From Alphaproteobacteria bacterium (GTDB taxonomy: Bacteria; Pseudomonadota; Alphaproteobacteria; UBA3830): DNA of 64,000 nucleotides. Positions 46,642 through 55,561 of this stretch are shown here, one piece after another. Positions within the stretch are counted from its first letter, which is position 1. Each line of letters opens with the position of its first letter. The position numbers and the translations under genes were made by a program. Under the pieces are notes generated by a model. It ran no database searches and had not been told where the DNA came from. It saw only the letters and a program-made list of their open reading frames with translations. The stretch is from assembly GCA_015062335.1 (NCBI GenBank), contig SUUU01000002.1, positions 52,059 through 116,058 of the forward strand, in the 5' to 3' direction.

Positions 46642-47946
46642 ATGGAAGAAGAGTTCTCCGTATCACGACTGGCAGCATTAATCAAAAGACAGCTTGAAAT
46701 TAATTTCAGCGACATCAAGCTGATTGCTGAAGTTAGCGCGGTAAAGACTCACTTTTCGGGACATGTATATTTTTCTTTGAAAGATGAGAATGCAGTAATA
46801 GATGCTGTATGCTGGAAACAAAATTTTCAAAAACTAAACATAGAATTGAGTCCCGGACAGAAAATAGTATGTCATGGCTCCGTAAGTTCATATCCCAAAC
46901 AATCAAAATATCAATTTATTGTTGAAAAAATTGAAACGGCTGGAATTGGAAATCTATTACAACTGATCGAAGAACGAAAAAAGAAATTAGCATCAGAAGG
47001 TCTATTCGATTTAAGTCGCAAAAAGAAAATTCCAAGGTTACCAAAAACCATCGGCGTTATTACATCTCCAACCGGAGCAGTAATCCAAGATATCTTGCAT
47101 AGAATTCGACAAAGATTTCCCTCGGAAATTTTATTATGGCCCGTTCTAGTTCAAGGTACAGAAGCAAAAGATCAAATTGCCTCAGCTATCGATGGAATGA
47201 ACAATTTGCCACGAAAAAATCGACCTGATGTTTTAATTGTAGCTAGAGGAGGAGGTAGTTTTGAGGATTTAATGCCTTTTAATGAAGAATGTGTTGTTCG
47301 GTCTGTTGCCAGAAGCCAAATCCCTATTATCTCTGCCATAGGACACGAAACTGATACAACATTAATCGATTACGCTGCTGATTTGAGAGCGCCAACTCCT
47401 ACAGCTGCAGCAGAATTTGCCGTTCCTGAAAAAACACAGTTACAGTATGAAACAAATAGTTTGTACACGCAAATTTCATCAACAATTCGTGATCTCCTTA
47501 AAAAACAAAAATTATTATTGCAACTAAATCAATCCATTAATTTTCGACAAACTTTAAATGAAAAATACCAATCTTTAGATTTTTGTTACGAACATTTGAG
47601 GTACTCATTTCTCAATATTATTCAACTTGCTAGCCAAAAAATAGACAAAATAACAATCGATAAACCGAACTTTAAATTTAATATCGACGAGCTATTTTAT
47701 ATTATGAAATTAAATTTTGCATCAAAATTTGAGCAATCAAAATCTCAACTGACTTTAATCACTCAACAATTAGAGTCTAATTCATATATAAATATCTTAA
47801 ACAAAGGATTTGCATTAGTAGAAACATCAACAGATAAGCCCGTAACTTCCCTAAAAGAAGCCATTCAAAATTATGATTTAAAAATAACATTTGCGGATGG
47901 CTCCTTAGAAGTCATCCGCAAACCCCAACAAACTAACTTATTCTAA
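46642..47946 (+). CDS. xseA: Exodeoxyribonuclease VII large subunit
   Basis: XseA with XseB degrades single-stranded DNA. From ATG 46642 the protein has 434 residues; a GTG at 46618 would add eight, and neither has a clear ribosome site. The OB-fold start reads EFSVSRLAALIKRQLEINFSDI, then SGHVYFSLKDENAVIDAVCW. The catalytic part has GVITSPTGAVIQDILHRI, ARGGGSFEDLMPFNEE and SAIGHETDTTLIDYAADLRAPTPTAAAE. A coiled-coil stretch and a C-terminal NKGFALVE complete it. It is divergent from ffh. Its last bases hold a hairpin that likely serves the porin gene on the other strand. Confidence 0.95.
   Translation: MEEEFSVSRLAALIKRQLEINFSDIKLIAEVSAVKTHFSGHVYFSLKDENAVIDAVCWKQNFQKLNIELSPGQKIVCHGSVSSYPKQSKYQFIVEKIETAGIGNLLQLIEERKKKLASEGLFDLSRKKKIPRLPKTIGVITSPTGAVIQDILHRIRQRFPSEILLWPVLVQGTEAKDQIASAIDGMNNLPRKNRPDVLIVARGGGSFEDLMPFNEECVVRSVARSQIPIISAIGHETDTTLIDYAADLRAPTPTAAAEFAVPEKTQLQYETNSLYTQISSTIRDLLKKQKLLLQLNQSINFRQTLNEKYQSLDFCYEHLRYSFLNIIQLASQKIDKITIDKPNFKFNIDELFYIMKLNFASKFEQSKSQLTLITQQLESNSYINILNKGFALVETSTDKPVTSLKEAIQNYDLKITFADGSLEVIRKPQQTNLF
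47890..47922 (-). terminator. Terminator-like hairpin for the porin gene inside the xseA 3' end
   Basis: TTTGCGGATG (47890-47899) and CATCCGCAAA (47913-47922) form a perfect ten-base-pair stem with a 13-base loop. On the minus strand it is followed by ATGTTATTTTTA, giving a U-rich end about 30 bases after the porin stop. The sequence is also coding for the last residues of XseA. Confidence 0.6.
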
Positions 47947-47954
47947 AATCTCAA

Positions 47955-49244
47955 TTAAAAATTGATCTTTGTACCAACGATCAACATATTCGCACGGTTA
48001 TTCTCGACGGCACTTCCATCTCCCCCTGCCGCAGAATCATTTTCCGTTGCAATCGCTCTAGCACAAGCTCTCGTTCGAATATTGTTGTATTCAACAAAAG
48101 CACTTAAAGTTTTATTAAAGTTGTACTGGGTCGCAACTGTTGCAACATTTGAGTTCGTACGCTCGTTAGACGCGAATTTTTTAACCGCATGGAAATATCC
48201 AACTGACAATTCCCACTTATCTTTCGTATATCCAAGGCCGATATTATAAACTTTTCCTGCATCTGCACCATGGCAATATCCTGTTTTAACACTGGTATCC
48301 GAAAAATTGGATGGCAACAAAGATTTACCGTTATCCGTATAACCCATAGCTAATTTATATTCTTTATATCCCAAAATTGCTCCGACATTATACCCGCACA
48401 CCTTACGCACTTTTACGAAATCTGACTCGCCCTGAGCATACCAGCCGGCAACCGCAATCTTTGCATTAAATGCATCAGGTGTTCCGTACTCATAAGCAAT
48501 ACCACCGGTAAAATTGTGTCTTGAATATGACGTTTGATCTGCAAAATTTTGCGCAGGACTATAATCCTTCCCGATTTTGTTTCGGTCTTCTTTAAACAAA
48601 TGGGCATCTCGACTACTCGGTGAGTAAGATAATCCCATAGACCAACCATTAATCGTTGGAGATAACCACACGACTTTTAGAGACTTATTGTCATCCCTTT
48701 CAAACCCAGTTGCGATAATAGAGCCTGAAGTTTGCGCATAGAAATTACTGAGATTTCCGCTATCAGGTCCAGCATATCCCGTCAAGACACTTGCATAAGA
48801 AAGAGAAAAAGTATCCGCCGCAGAGTTTGTATATCCGAACTTAAATTTTCCATATTTATCTGACTCGACATATACATAGGACGTATCAACGATAGCTGCT
48901 CCACCCTTTAGTAAACCGTTTCTTATTTTGTTCCCGATTTCTAATCCGTACCCTAATCCATTGTACTGATTGTCATATTTTATGTATACATCACCTTCTA
49001 AAGACGGAAAACAATTCCCATCAGCATCATGTGATTGATTCGTCATGACCATCGCGTTCGTTATACTTCCATCAAATGTCCAACGTGTACAAACATTGTG
49101 ACTCCTAGCAAATTCATCAACTATTTCGTGAAACAATTTATCATCGCCTGATGCGACAGCGTTTTCACCTATCGCTTCACTACCCTCTGCACTGTAACAC
49201 ATCATCGGCAACAGAGAAAACAACAACGCTAACTTACGTTTCAT
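47955..49244 (-). CDS. Outer-membrane porin
   Basis: This 429-residue porin-like barrel has a signal peptide MKRKLALLFSLLPMMCYSA; the ATG at 49242-49244 is chosen for TAGGAGTTG upstream over a frame to 49322. The mature part alternates strand-like segments (GEVYIKYDN-like GDVYIKYDNQYNGLGYGLEIG, KFKFGYTNSAADTFSLSYAS, WSMGLSYSPSSRD, KLAMGYTDNGK, YNIGLGYTKDKWELSVGYFHAV) and ends MLIVGTKINF with a terminal Phe. This is the layout of Gram-negative general porins (Porin_4 / rickettsiales-like). The solute is unknown. A hairpin 30 bases past the stop likely ends transcription. Confidence 0.87.
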   Translation of the reverse strand: MKRKLALLFSLLPMMCYSAEGSEAIGENAVASGDDKLFHEIVDEFARSHNVCTRWTFDGSITNAMVMTNQSHDADGNCFPSLEGDVYIKYDNQYNGLGYGLEIGNKIRNGLLKGGAAIVDTSYVYVESDKYGKFKFGYTNSAADTFSLSYASVLTGYAGPDSGNLSNFYAQTSGSIIATGFERDDNKSLKVVWLSPTINGWSMGLSYSPSSRDAHLFKEDRNKIGKDYSPAQNFADQTSYSRHNFTGGIAYEYGTPDAFNAKIAVAGWYAQGESDFVKVRKVCGYNVGAILGYKEYKLAMGYTDNGKSLLPSNFSDTSVKTGYCHGADAGKVYNIGLGYTKDKWELSVGYFHAVKKFASNERTNSNVATVATQYNFNKTLSAFVEYNNIRTRACARAIATENDSAAGGDGSAVENNRANMLIVGTKINF

Positions 49245-49323
49245 ACTACAACTCCTATACATAACTACCCGTCTAGAGTATTTTCGGCAACATACGAAAT
49301 CAACATGTCTCAACCTAAGCACG

Positions 49324-51000
49324 CTAAAGATGTTTCATTTCTGCAACATCTTTAATTAAAAAGTTAAGAGTTTGTTTATTCTGCCAGCATGATATCGTCA
49401 TCGCTACCAGCAAACTGCATTTATTTGGACAGCTCAGAAGAATATCACCCAAACACGTCCCCGCACTTCGAAATGCCAAACCTTTGACTGTGATATTATT
49501 TTCCAAATTTAGAGTTGCACAAATATGTTGTGCCTTTAGCACTCGAACATTTGATACCGTAACGTTAGACAACACAAATGTCGGTAATTTATTCCCTTCA
49601 CCAAACGGAGATAGCGCCGAAAAAGTATTTACGAAATCAATATTGCAGGCTCTGCCATCAATAAAGCCTTCTGTCTCAAATACTCTTACACTCTCTTGAA
49701 TGCTGATTTCTTGTTGTAAAAATTGCTTTAGCTGAGAAATGTTTTCAGTTGGTATAGAAAATCCTGCTGCCAAGAGATGACCTCCACCTGAATCGATAAT
49801 CCCTGATTCAATCCCTTTCCTAATAATTGCCGAAATATCTACTCCTGGAACTGATCGACAAGAAGCTTTCCCCATCTTATGGGCATCACATGAAATCACT
49901 ATTGAGGGTTTATTGTATTTTTCTTTTAATCTTCCAGCGACAATCCCAATGACTCCTAAATGCCAATTTGGATTAAAAACACATATACAAGAATCTTGAG
50001 AACCTATATCTTTCTCTGCTTCATCACAAATTAATGTTTCCACAGACTGCCGAAATTTATTTAAGCGTAACAATTCCAACGCTAAATTCTGTGACTCTTC
50101 AACATTGGAAGAGGTCAAAAGTTTAACACTGATATCTGCAGATCCGACTCTTCCTGCCGCATTTAAATGTGGCCCTATAAAAAATCCGATAGTTTCCTCG
50201 TTAATCTCGGTTTTTTCTCCTAATGTCATCAGCGCATTTATTCCTAAATTGCTTTTTTGCTTCAGTATCTGTAATCCAAATTTTACAAACGCCCGATTCA
50301 ACGATATTAATGGCATCACATCGCAAATCGTTGCGATGGCTACCAAATCCAAGTAGCTTCTTATATCCGGAGTACGTCGATTTTCTTTGTACGATGTCCC
50401 CTGCAATTTTCGACGAATACCGATAATGCACATAAAAACCAATGCCGTCGCACAAAGGTATTTGAAATCGTCTTTTTCATCAGGACGATGAGGATTTACT
50501 ACCGCCACAGCAGAAGGAATGGATGTCATTTTATGATGATCAATAACTATTACTTCTATACCGTGATTTTTTGCATATTCGAGTTCTTCATGAGAATTTG
50601 AGCCGCAATCTACTGCTATAATTAGATGGTTTTTATATTTTTTTATATTATTGATATTCAGACCGTATCCGTCCTCCATCCTATCAGGAATACAGTATTC
50701 ATATTTAGCCAAAAATGTTTGAAAAAATTTCACAAAAATACTAGTAGATGATACCCCATCAACATCATAATCACCTAAAATCGCGATAGGCTGTTTTTCA
50801 AACATTGCTTTAACAATTCGCTCTACGGCTTTTTCCATATCCTTGAAAACGTAAGGATCCGGCATTGTATTTTTTAATTTTGCATCCAAAAAATCTTGAT
50901 CAAATCCTCGATTTTTTAGCAAAATTTCGCAAACATTCTCTTTTGTAAGAAAATCCTTATACCGTACATGCCACAAATTTCCTGTTAGTGATTGAATCAT
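49324..51000 (-). CDS. recJ: Single-stranded-DNA exonuclease RecJ
   Basis: RecJ is a 5'-3' ssDNA exonuclease in repair. The 558 residues carry the DHH motifs AILGDYDVDGVSSTSIFVKF, LIIAVDCGSNSHEELEYA, VIVIDHHKM and VVNPHRP, the DHHA1 part with SGGGHLLAAGFSI, and GPHLNAAGRVGSADISVKLL. The C-terminal OB part is NVRVLKAQHICATLNLENN. The start overlaps the stop of the phosphopantetheinyl transferase gene by four bases, so the two are coupled. Confidence 0.95.
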   Translation of the reverse strand: MIQSLTGNLWHVRYKDFLTKENVCEILLKNRGFDQDFLDAKLKNTMPDPYVFKDMEKAVERIVKAMFEKQPIAILGDYDVDGVSSTSIFVKFFQTFLAKYEYCIPDRMEDGYGLNINNIKKYKNHLIIAVDCGSNSHEELEYAKNHGIEVIVIDHHKMTSIPSAVAVVNPHRPDEKDDFKYLCATALVFMCIIGIRRKLQGTSYKENRRTPDIRSYLDLVAIATICDVMPLISLNRAFVKFGLQILKQKSNLGINALMTLGEKTEINEETIGFFIGPHLNAAGRVGSADISVKLLTSSNVEESQNLALELLRLNKFRQSVETLICDEAEKDIGSQDSCICVFNPNWHLGVIGIVAGRLKEKYNKPSIVISCDAHKMGKASCRSVPGVDISAIIRKGIESGIIDSGGGHLLAAGFSIPTENISQLKQFLQQEISIQESVRVFETEGFIDGRACNIDFVNTFSALSPFGEGNKLPTFVLSNVTVSNVRVLKAQHICATLNLENNITVKGLAFRSAGTCLGDILLSCPNKCSLLVAMTISCWQNKQTLNFLIKDVAEMKHL

Positions 51001-51683
51001 AAATTCTCCATAAATGATTTAAACTGATGAAAAAATCCTGAATACTTTTTTGTTGTAACTATCGAAACAGATTGGTGATGATGTATATTTGCAATCCCTA
51101 CATAATCAGGAAAATTAACAAATGAACACTCCGCATAATGATTTTCCACTTTAAGTTGATCAATTCTATATTCGGAAAAATCTTTTATAAACCCAGTATG
51201 CACTGCCTTTACCAATGATTCCTTTAAAGACCAAGCTGCTAATAATTTCGAAGATTCATTAAATTCCGGTGATAATTTTTTCATCGCTCTAACTCTGTTA
51301 GTGTTCCAAAATTCAATATCAACACCGCAAGCAAAATCTGAAACAACCGAAATCGATTTACAACCAGAATGAGACAGTGTAACAAAATAATCACCTATAT
51401 CGTCAGTCGATGAAAAAAAATACGGATAACCTGCGGATTCATTTCTCACGCTGATGTTTTTATTTATCAAATCCGGAACCAACATTGATAGTGCAATCTT
51501 AGCGCCACATCGACAAAATCCATACTCTAACTTACGACTTAACGAGCTAAATGACGATGAAACCTTTCTCTCATCGCTCGAAAGCATCTCCAAAAATGAA
51601 TCGTCCGATTTTTCGAAATCAAAAACTACACAAGCGATCTTTCCATGAGAAAAATGAAATTGAAAATTCCTTTGTACTGCCAT
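50997..51683 (-). CDS. 4'-phosphopantetheinyl transferase (Sfp/AcpT type)
   Basis: The enzyme attaches 4'-phosphopantetheine to a serine of carrier proteins. The 228 residues have the family order: FCRCGAKIALSML, VTLSHSGCKSISVVS, ACGVDIEFWNTNR with the metal-binding VDIE, and LLAAWSLKESLVKAVHTGF (W-x-x-KES/A-x-x-K). Sfp-type enzymes serve secondary metabolism, but with no megasynthase here and fabG directly upstream it may modify the fatty-acid carrier protein. No acpS was seen in the window, which says little about the genome. It lies one base after fabG and overlaps recJ. Confidence 0.88.
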   Translation of the reverse strand: MAVQRNFQFHFSHGKIACVVFDFEKSDDSFLEMLSSDERKVSSSFSSLSRKLEYGFCRCGAKIALSMLVPDLINKNISVRNESAGYPYFFSSTDDIGDYFVTLSHSGCKSISVVSDFACGVDIEFWNTNRVRAMKKLSPEFNESSKLLAAWSLKESLVKAVHTGFIKDFSEYRIDQLKVENHYAECSFVNFPDYVGIANIHHHQSVSIVTTKKYSGFFHQFKSFMENL

Positions 51684-51684
51684 C

Positions 51685-52422
51685 TTATATCATAGCAAGC
51701 CCGCCATTGACGTGTAGCACATGTCCAGTAACATATGATGCTTCTTTGCTTGCCAAAAAGCAAACAGCTGATGCAACTTCTTCAGGCTGTCCGATACGCC
51801 CCATGGGAATTTTCGACTCTAAAATGCTTTTTTGAGTTTCCGGTATTTTGTCAGACATCGGTGATGCAATAAATCCTGGAGCAATACAATTGACCGTAAT
51901 ATTTCTTTTGGCCAACTCAGCCGCAACTGATTTCGTTAGCCCAAACAATCCGGCCTTCGATGCTGCGTAATTAGACTGCCCAGGGTTGCCGATTGCTCCA
52001 ACGATGGAAGAAACATTAATGATTCTTCCCCATCTTTCTTTCATCATTCCTTTTGCCACCAACTTCATTAATCTAAAAGGGGCTTCCAAATTAACACTCA
52101 ACACATCCGCCCAATCTTGATCAGACATACGAACCATTAAGTTATCACGGGTTATGCCCGCATTATTTACAAGAATATCAATCTTTCCACATGAGGCATT
52201 AACATTAGCAACCAACTCCTCAATTGCGACAGGAGAACCTAAATTGCACGCAAACGAAAAAACTCTCTCCGCAAATTCCCTTGCCAGAATTTCCAAATTT
52301 TCAGCCTTAGTACCTGAAAGAGCAACAATAGCACCTCTAGAATGCAACGCCTTTGCAATCGCCTTTCCAATTGCCCCGGTTGCCCCCGTAATTAATGCAA
52401 CTTTTTCTGATAAATCAAACAC
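51685..52422 (-). CDS. fabG: 3-oxoacyl-ACP reductase
   Basis: FabG reduces 3-ketoacyl-ACP with NADPH. The 245-residue SDR protein has VALITGATGAIGKAIAKALHSRGA at the cofactor site, ILVNNAGITRDNLMVRM, the active-site RIINVSSIVGAIGNPGQSNYAASKAGLFGLTKSVA (Ser, Tyr-x3-Lys), CIAPGFIASPM and the ending VTGHVLHVNGGLAMI. All catalytic residues are present. AGGAGGAGAG precedes the start; greA lies just upstream on the same strand. Confidence 0.95.
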   Translation of the reverse strand: MFDLSEKVALITGATGAIGKAIAKALHSRGAIVALSGTKAENLEILAREFAERVFSFACNLGSPVAIEELVANVNASCGKIDILVNNAGITRDNLMVRMSDQDWADVLSVNLEAPFRLMKLVAKGMMKERWGRIINVSSIVGAIGNPGQSNYAASKAGLFGLTKSVAAELAKRNITVNCIAPGFIASPMSDKIPETQKSILESKIPMGRIGQPEEVASAVCFLASKEASYVTGHVLHVNGGLAMI

Positions 52423-52431
52423 TCTCTCCTC

Positions 52432-52908
52432 CTATTTGTATTGAACTTCAATAATTTCGTATTCTCTACTTCCGGATGGAGTAACCAACTTAAATTCATC
52501 TCCAACTTCTTTTCCTATTAACGACTTCGCCAACGGAGATTCTACGGATAACAACTTTTTCTTAATGTCTGCCTCATCAACTCCTACAATCTTGTAGGTT
52601 GTGCTTTCATCCGTAGAAACATCACAAATCGTTACAGTACATCCAAATTTAACACTCTTTCCTGCCAGTTTTGTGATGTCAATCACCTCCGCTCTGGATA
52701 ATTTCGACTCAAGCTCTCTAATGCGTCCTTCAATAAATCCTTGTTTGTCTTTTGCATAATGATATTCCGCATTTTCAGACAAATCACCCAAGGCCCTCGC
52801 TTCAGATATCGCATTTACGATTGCCGGCCTCTCCACAAATTTTAAATTTTTCAGCTCTTCCTCAAGGACTTTATATCCCTGAGGAGTCATGTGTACCTTT
52901 TTCATCAC
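52432..52908 (-). CDS. greA: Transcription elongation factor GreA
   Basis: GreA rescues backtracked RNA polymerase by stimulating transcript cleavage. The 158 residues have MTPQGYKVLEEELKNLK, the acidic coiled-coil tip ARALGDLSENAEYHYAKDKQGFIEGRI and the C-terminal FKBP-like GDEFKLVTPSGSREYEIIEV. GAGGAGGATGTG stands before the start. It is followed by fabG and preceded by gatC. Confidence 0.96.
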   Translation of the reverse strand: MMKKVHMTPQGYKVLEEELKNLKFVERPAIVNAISEARALGDLSENAEYHYAKDKQGFIEGRIRELESKLSRAEVIDITKLAGKSVKFGCTVTICDVSTDESTTYKIVGVDEADIKKKLLSVESPLAKSLIGKEVGDEFKLVTPSGSREYEIIEVQYK

Positions 52909-52917
52909 ATCCTCCTC

Positions 52918-53196
52918 TCAACCAATCACTTTGGGAACCACAAACATATTACACTCTTTTTCCGGAGCATTTGACATGATTGTCGGATCCGTAGGAATCA
53001 CTATATCCTTCCGCTCATGTATTTTTGTGGAATATTGTACAGAGTCATCAACCATGGAACAATCAATTTCTGATAATTGCTCTACAAAATCTAAAACATT
53101 GTTAAGACTGCGCTGTAGCTCAACAACTTTTTCATCACTAACTTTAATTTTTGCTAGCTTAGAAACCTTTTTTACATCATCTACTGATACAGACAT
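52918..53196 (-). CDS. gatC: Asp-tRNA(Asn)/Glu-tRNA(Gln) amidotransferase subunit C
   Basis: GatC stabilises the GatAB amidotransferase that converts Glu-tRNA(Gln) and Asp-tRNA(Asn). The 92 residues start at the ATG at 53194-53196 with AAGGGAG six bases upstream; a GTG at 53202 would lie in that site. Motifs: VDDVKKVSKLAKIKVSDE, LNNVLDFVEQLSEID and an IMSNAPEKECNMFVVPKVI end (usual R-NAP-xxxxG-F-VPKV). gatA and gatB are not beside it, unlike many genomes. Confidence 0.93.
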   Translation of the reverse strand: MSVSVDDVKKVSKLAKIKVSDEKVVELQRSLNNVLDFVEQLSEIDCSMVDDSVQYSTKIHERKDIVIPTDPTIMSNAPEKECNMFVVPKVIG

Positions 53197-53230
53197 AAAC
53201 ACTCCCTTAACAATCGCTAAAATCAGCTTA

Positions 53231-53848
53231 TTACAAGCTTTTCAAAAAGTCCATTGCATTATTTAAAAGATAGTCACTGATAGAGTGCCCTATATTTTCA
53301 TCAAGTGCCGATTCTGTAAATATGCCTGATTTTTGCATCGCCGATTTAGTCATTTCCAAAACATCTCTATGCAATACTTCATCCATATATCCATGAGTTA
53401 ATAATACTTTTGTTGAGCTTTTTTTACCCAAATATCGTTCCGGACTTAAAATTAATCCTGAAAATGAAATCGCTGCCTTCATCCCGTAGAATACCCCTAA
53501 TGACAGAGCAACCATTGCTCCTTGAGAAAATCCCGCTAAAACGATATCACTATACTGCAGATTTTTTTCATCTTTGATCTGATCTATGTATCCAATAATT
53601 TTGGACTCCGCTTCTTGTAAGCACTTTCCCCATTGATCTACATCATTATTTTCAAGTGGAAACCACCGATATCCGCCTGCCCATCCACATTGTTCAAACC
53701 CGTCAGGAACATGAATCTCAGCATACGGCAAAACCGTTGAGAAAGCTTCAGCTTCTCTCCACATATCTTCCTTATTCGCGCCATATCCATGAAATATAAA
53801 CACTAAATTCTTTGTTGTTTCTTTAGACGATATTATTGTCTCATTCAT
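53231..53848 (-). CDS. Phospholipase/carboxylesterase-type alpha/beta hydrolase
   Basis: The 205-residue serine hydrolase of the carboxylesterase/YpfH type has FIFHGYGANKEDMW, the conserved WFPL after GYRW, the nucleophile elbow LAGFSQGAMVALSLG, a late Asp region in LLTHGYMDEVLH and a His in ENIGHSISDYLL. The triad is complete. ATG 53848 gives eight bases from AGAGG; ATG 53854 lies too close. The substrate (short acyl ester or lysolipid) is not readable. It lies between dnaA and gatC on the same strand. Confidence 0.87.
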   Translation of the reverse strand: MNETIISSKETTKNLVFIFHGYGANKEDMWREAEAFSTVLPYAEIHVPDGFEQCGWAGGYRWFPLENNDVDQWGKCLQEAESKIIGYIDQIKDEKNLQYSDIVLAGFSQGAMVALSLGVFYGMKAAISFSGLILSPERYLGKKSSTKVLLTHGYMDEVLHRDVLEMTKSAMQKSGIFTESALDENIGHSISDYLLNNAMDFLKSL

Positions 53849-53894
53849 TTCCATTTCCTCTAATACTAAAAAACATCAATAGATGATCGAATCT

Positions 53895-55256
53895 TTATCT
53901 TTGCAAGATTTTTATTAACAATTTGATGTCTTCCGACAAATTAACGTCATTTTGCATTGATTCATCAATTTTTCGTACAGCATGCAAAACCGTCGTATGA
54001 TCTTTTCCTCCAAAATTTTTACCTATTTCTGGAAGGGACATTGTTGTTAGTTTTTTGGAAAGATACATTGCCACCTGCCTTGGTAAAGCAATTTGACGCG
54101 ATCTTTTTGCAGAAAACATATCACTTAACTTGATTGCGTAATGAGAAGCAACTTTTTTCTGAATCTCCTCTATCGTTACTTTTCTAGAATTCGTTCGCAG
54201 TAGATCGGCTAAAACGTCTCGAGCACTATCAATCGTTACCTGTCGCCCAATCAATGTAGCACTAGCAACAACCCTATTCAACGCTCCCTCCAGCTCTCTT
54301 ATGTTAGATGTAATTTTATGGGCAATAAACTCAAGAACTTTATCAGGTATAGCCACAGATGCCGAAGCAGCTTTAGATTGCAATATTCCCAGTCTTAATT
54401 CATAAGTGGTAGGATGAATATCAGCCACAAGTCCCCATCCTAACCGTGATTTTAACCGTTCTTCCATCCCTTCCAAATCAGATGGAGATTTATCCGCCGA
54501 TACAATAACTTGGCGGTTGTTATCCACCAACGTATTAAACGTATGAAAAAACTCCTCTTGCGTAGACTCTTTTCCACAAATAAATTGAATGTCATCTATC
54601 ATAAGGACATCCACCGAACGAAATTGCTCTTTAAAAGCCATTGTATCTTTATATCTCACAGATCTGATAAATTGATACATAAACTTTTCAGCAGACATAT
54701 ATGCAATAGTTCGCTTTTTATCTCGAGCTTTTATACTCCAAGCTATAGCATGCATCAGATGGGTCTTTCCCAATCCAACGCCCCCGTATAAAAACAGAGG
54801 ATTAAAAGCCACCTTATCAGATTCTGCAACCCTTAACGCCGCAGCATAAGCCAACTCATTAGGTTTTCCGACAACGAATTTATCAAAAGTTAAATCTGGG
54901 TCTAGCGAAATACCAAATGAATTATCACTCGATGGATTTGCCGATTCTACTTGATTATCAACTGATAAAGGTGCAGAAAAACCCTGACGAGCATCCGTTA
55001 CCACCTTCAACTCAAGACTGACAATTTCCGGATAACGTCTCGAACATACTCTCAGTATTTTGAGTTCATAATTATTTCTAACCCAATCTCTCCAAAAAGC
55101 ATTCGGGGCCAGAAGATACAGTACGCCGTCTTCCAACTTCTCAGGAATCACAGGAGATATCCAGTTATTTACAACGGCATCCCCCAAAACTGACTGAAGC
55201 TCTGCACAGACAGAGCTCCAAGCACTACTCAACTCCTGATTATCGACAAAAGACAT
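53895..55256 (-). CDS. dnaA: Chromosomal replication initiator DnaA
   Basis: DnaA opens the replication origin. The 453 residues have the N-terminal WSSVCAELQSVLGDAVVNNWISP, the AAA+ part with Walker A GGVGLGKTHL (158-167) and Walker B VDVLMIDD (215-222), the arginine-containing LKSRLGWGLVADI, and the DNA-binding domain IEEIQKKVASHYAIKLSDMFSAKRSRQIALPRQVAMYL with GKDHTTVLHAVRKI. It starts two bases after the rpsT stop. No perfect DnaA-box cluster was noticed next to it. Confidence 0.98.
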   Translation of the reverse strand: MSFVDNQELSSAWSSVCAELQSVLGDAVVNNWISPVIPEKLEDGVLYLLAPNAFWRDWVRNNYELKILRVCSRRYPEIVSLELKVVTDARQGFSAPLSVDNQVESANPSSDNSFGISLDPDLTFDKFVVGKPNELAYAAALRVAESDKVAFNPLFLYGGVGLGKTHLMHAIAWSIKARDKKRTIAYMSAEKFMYQFIRSVRYKDTMAFKEQFRSVDVLMIDDIQFICGKESTQEEFFHTFNTLVDNNRQVIVSADKSPSDLEGMEERLKSRLGWGLVADIHPTTYELRLGILQSKAASASVAIPDKVLEFIAHKITSNIRELEGALNRVVASATLIGRQVTIDSARDVLADLLRTNSRKVTIEEIQKKVASHYAIKLSDMFSAKRSRQIALPRQVAMYLSKKLTTMSLPEIGKNFGGKDHTTVLHAVRKIDESMQNDVNLSEDIKLLIKILQR

Positions 55257-55258
55257 AC

Positions 55259-55519
55259 CTACTTTGCCACTGAAGCCTTCAACATTTTATGCAAACGAGA
55301 AATCTTACGACTCGCGGCATTCTTGTGAAGAACGCCTTTGGACACGCCCCTTTCGATCTCAGATTGAGCGGCAGAAAACGACGCCTCCGCGTTTTCACCA
55401 CCAAGCGCCAACGTAAATTTCTTAATAAATGTCTTAATACGACTAATTCTATCTTTATTTCTGATAGTCCTAGTTTTTGTTTGCCTTATTCTCTTTAAAG
55501 CGGACTTATGATCAGCCAT
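55259..55519 (-). CDS. rpsT: 30S ribosomal protein S20
   Basis: The 86-residue S20 is a helical bundle of the small subunit: ADHKSALKRIRQTKTRTIRNKDRISRIKTFIKK at the start and KGVLHKNAASRKISRLHKML near the end, both typical. rpsT directly before dnaA is a common alphaproteobacterial order. Its promoter is probably in the short gap to the nrdG-like gene. Confidence 0.97.
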   Translation of the reverse strand: MADHKSALKRIRQTKTRTIRNKDRISRIKTFIKKFTLALGGENAEASFSAAQSEIERGVSKGVLHKNAASRKISRLHKMLKASVAK

Positions 55520-55561
55520 TGTACCCCTACATTTTATAAAAAAACAAACCCATCAACTTAC

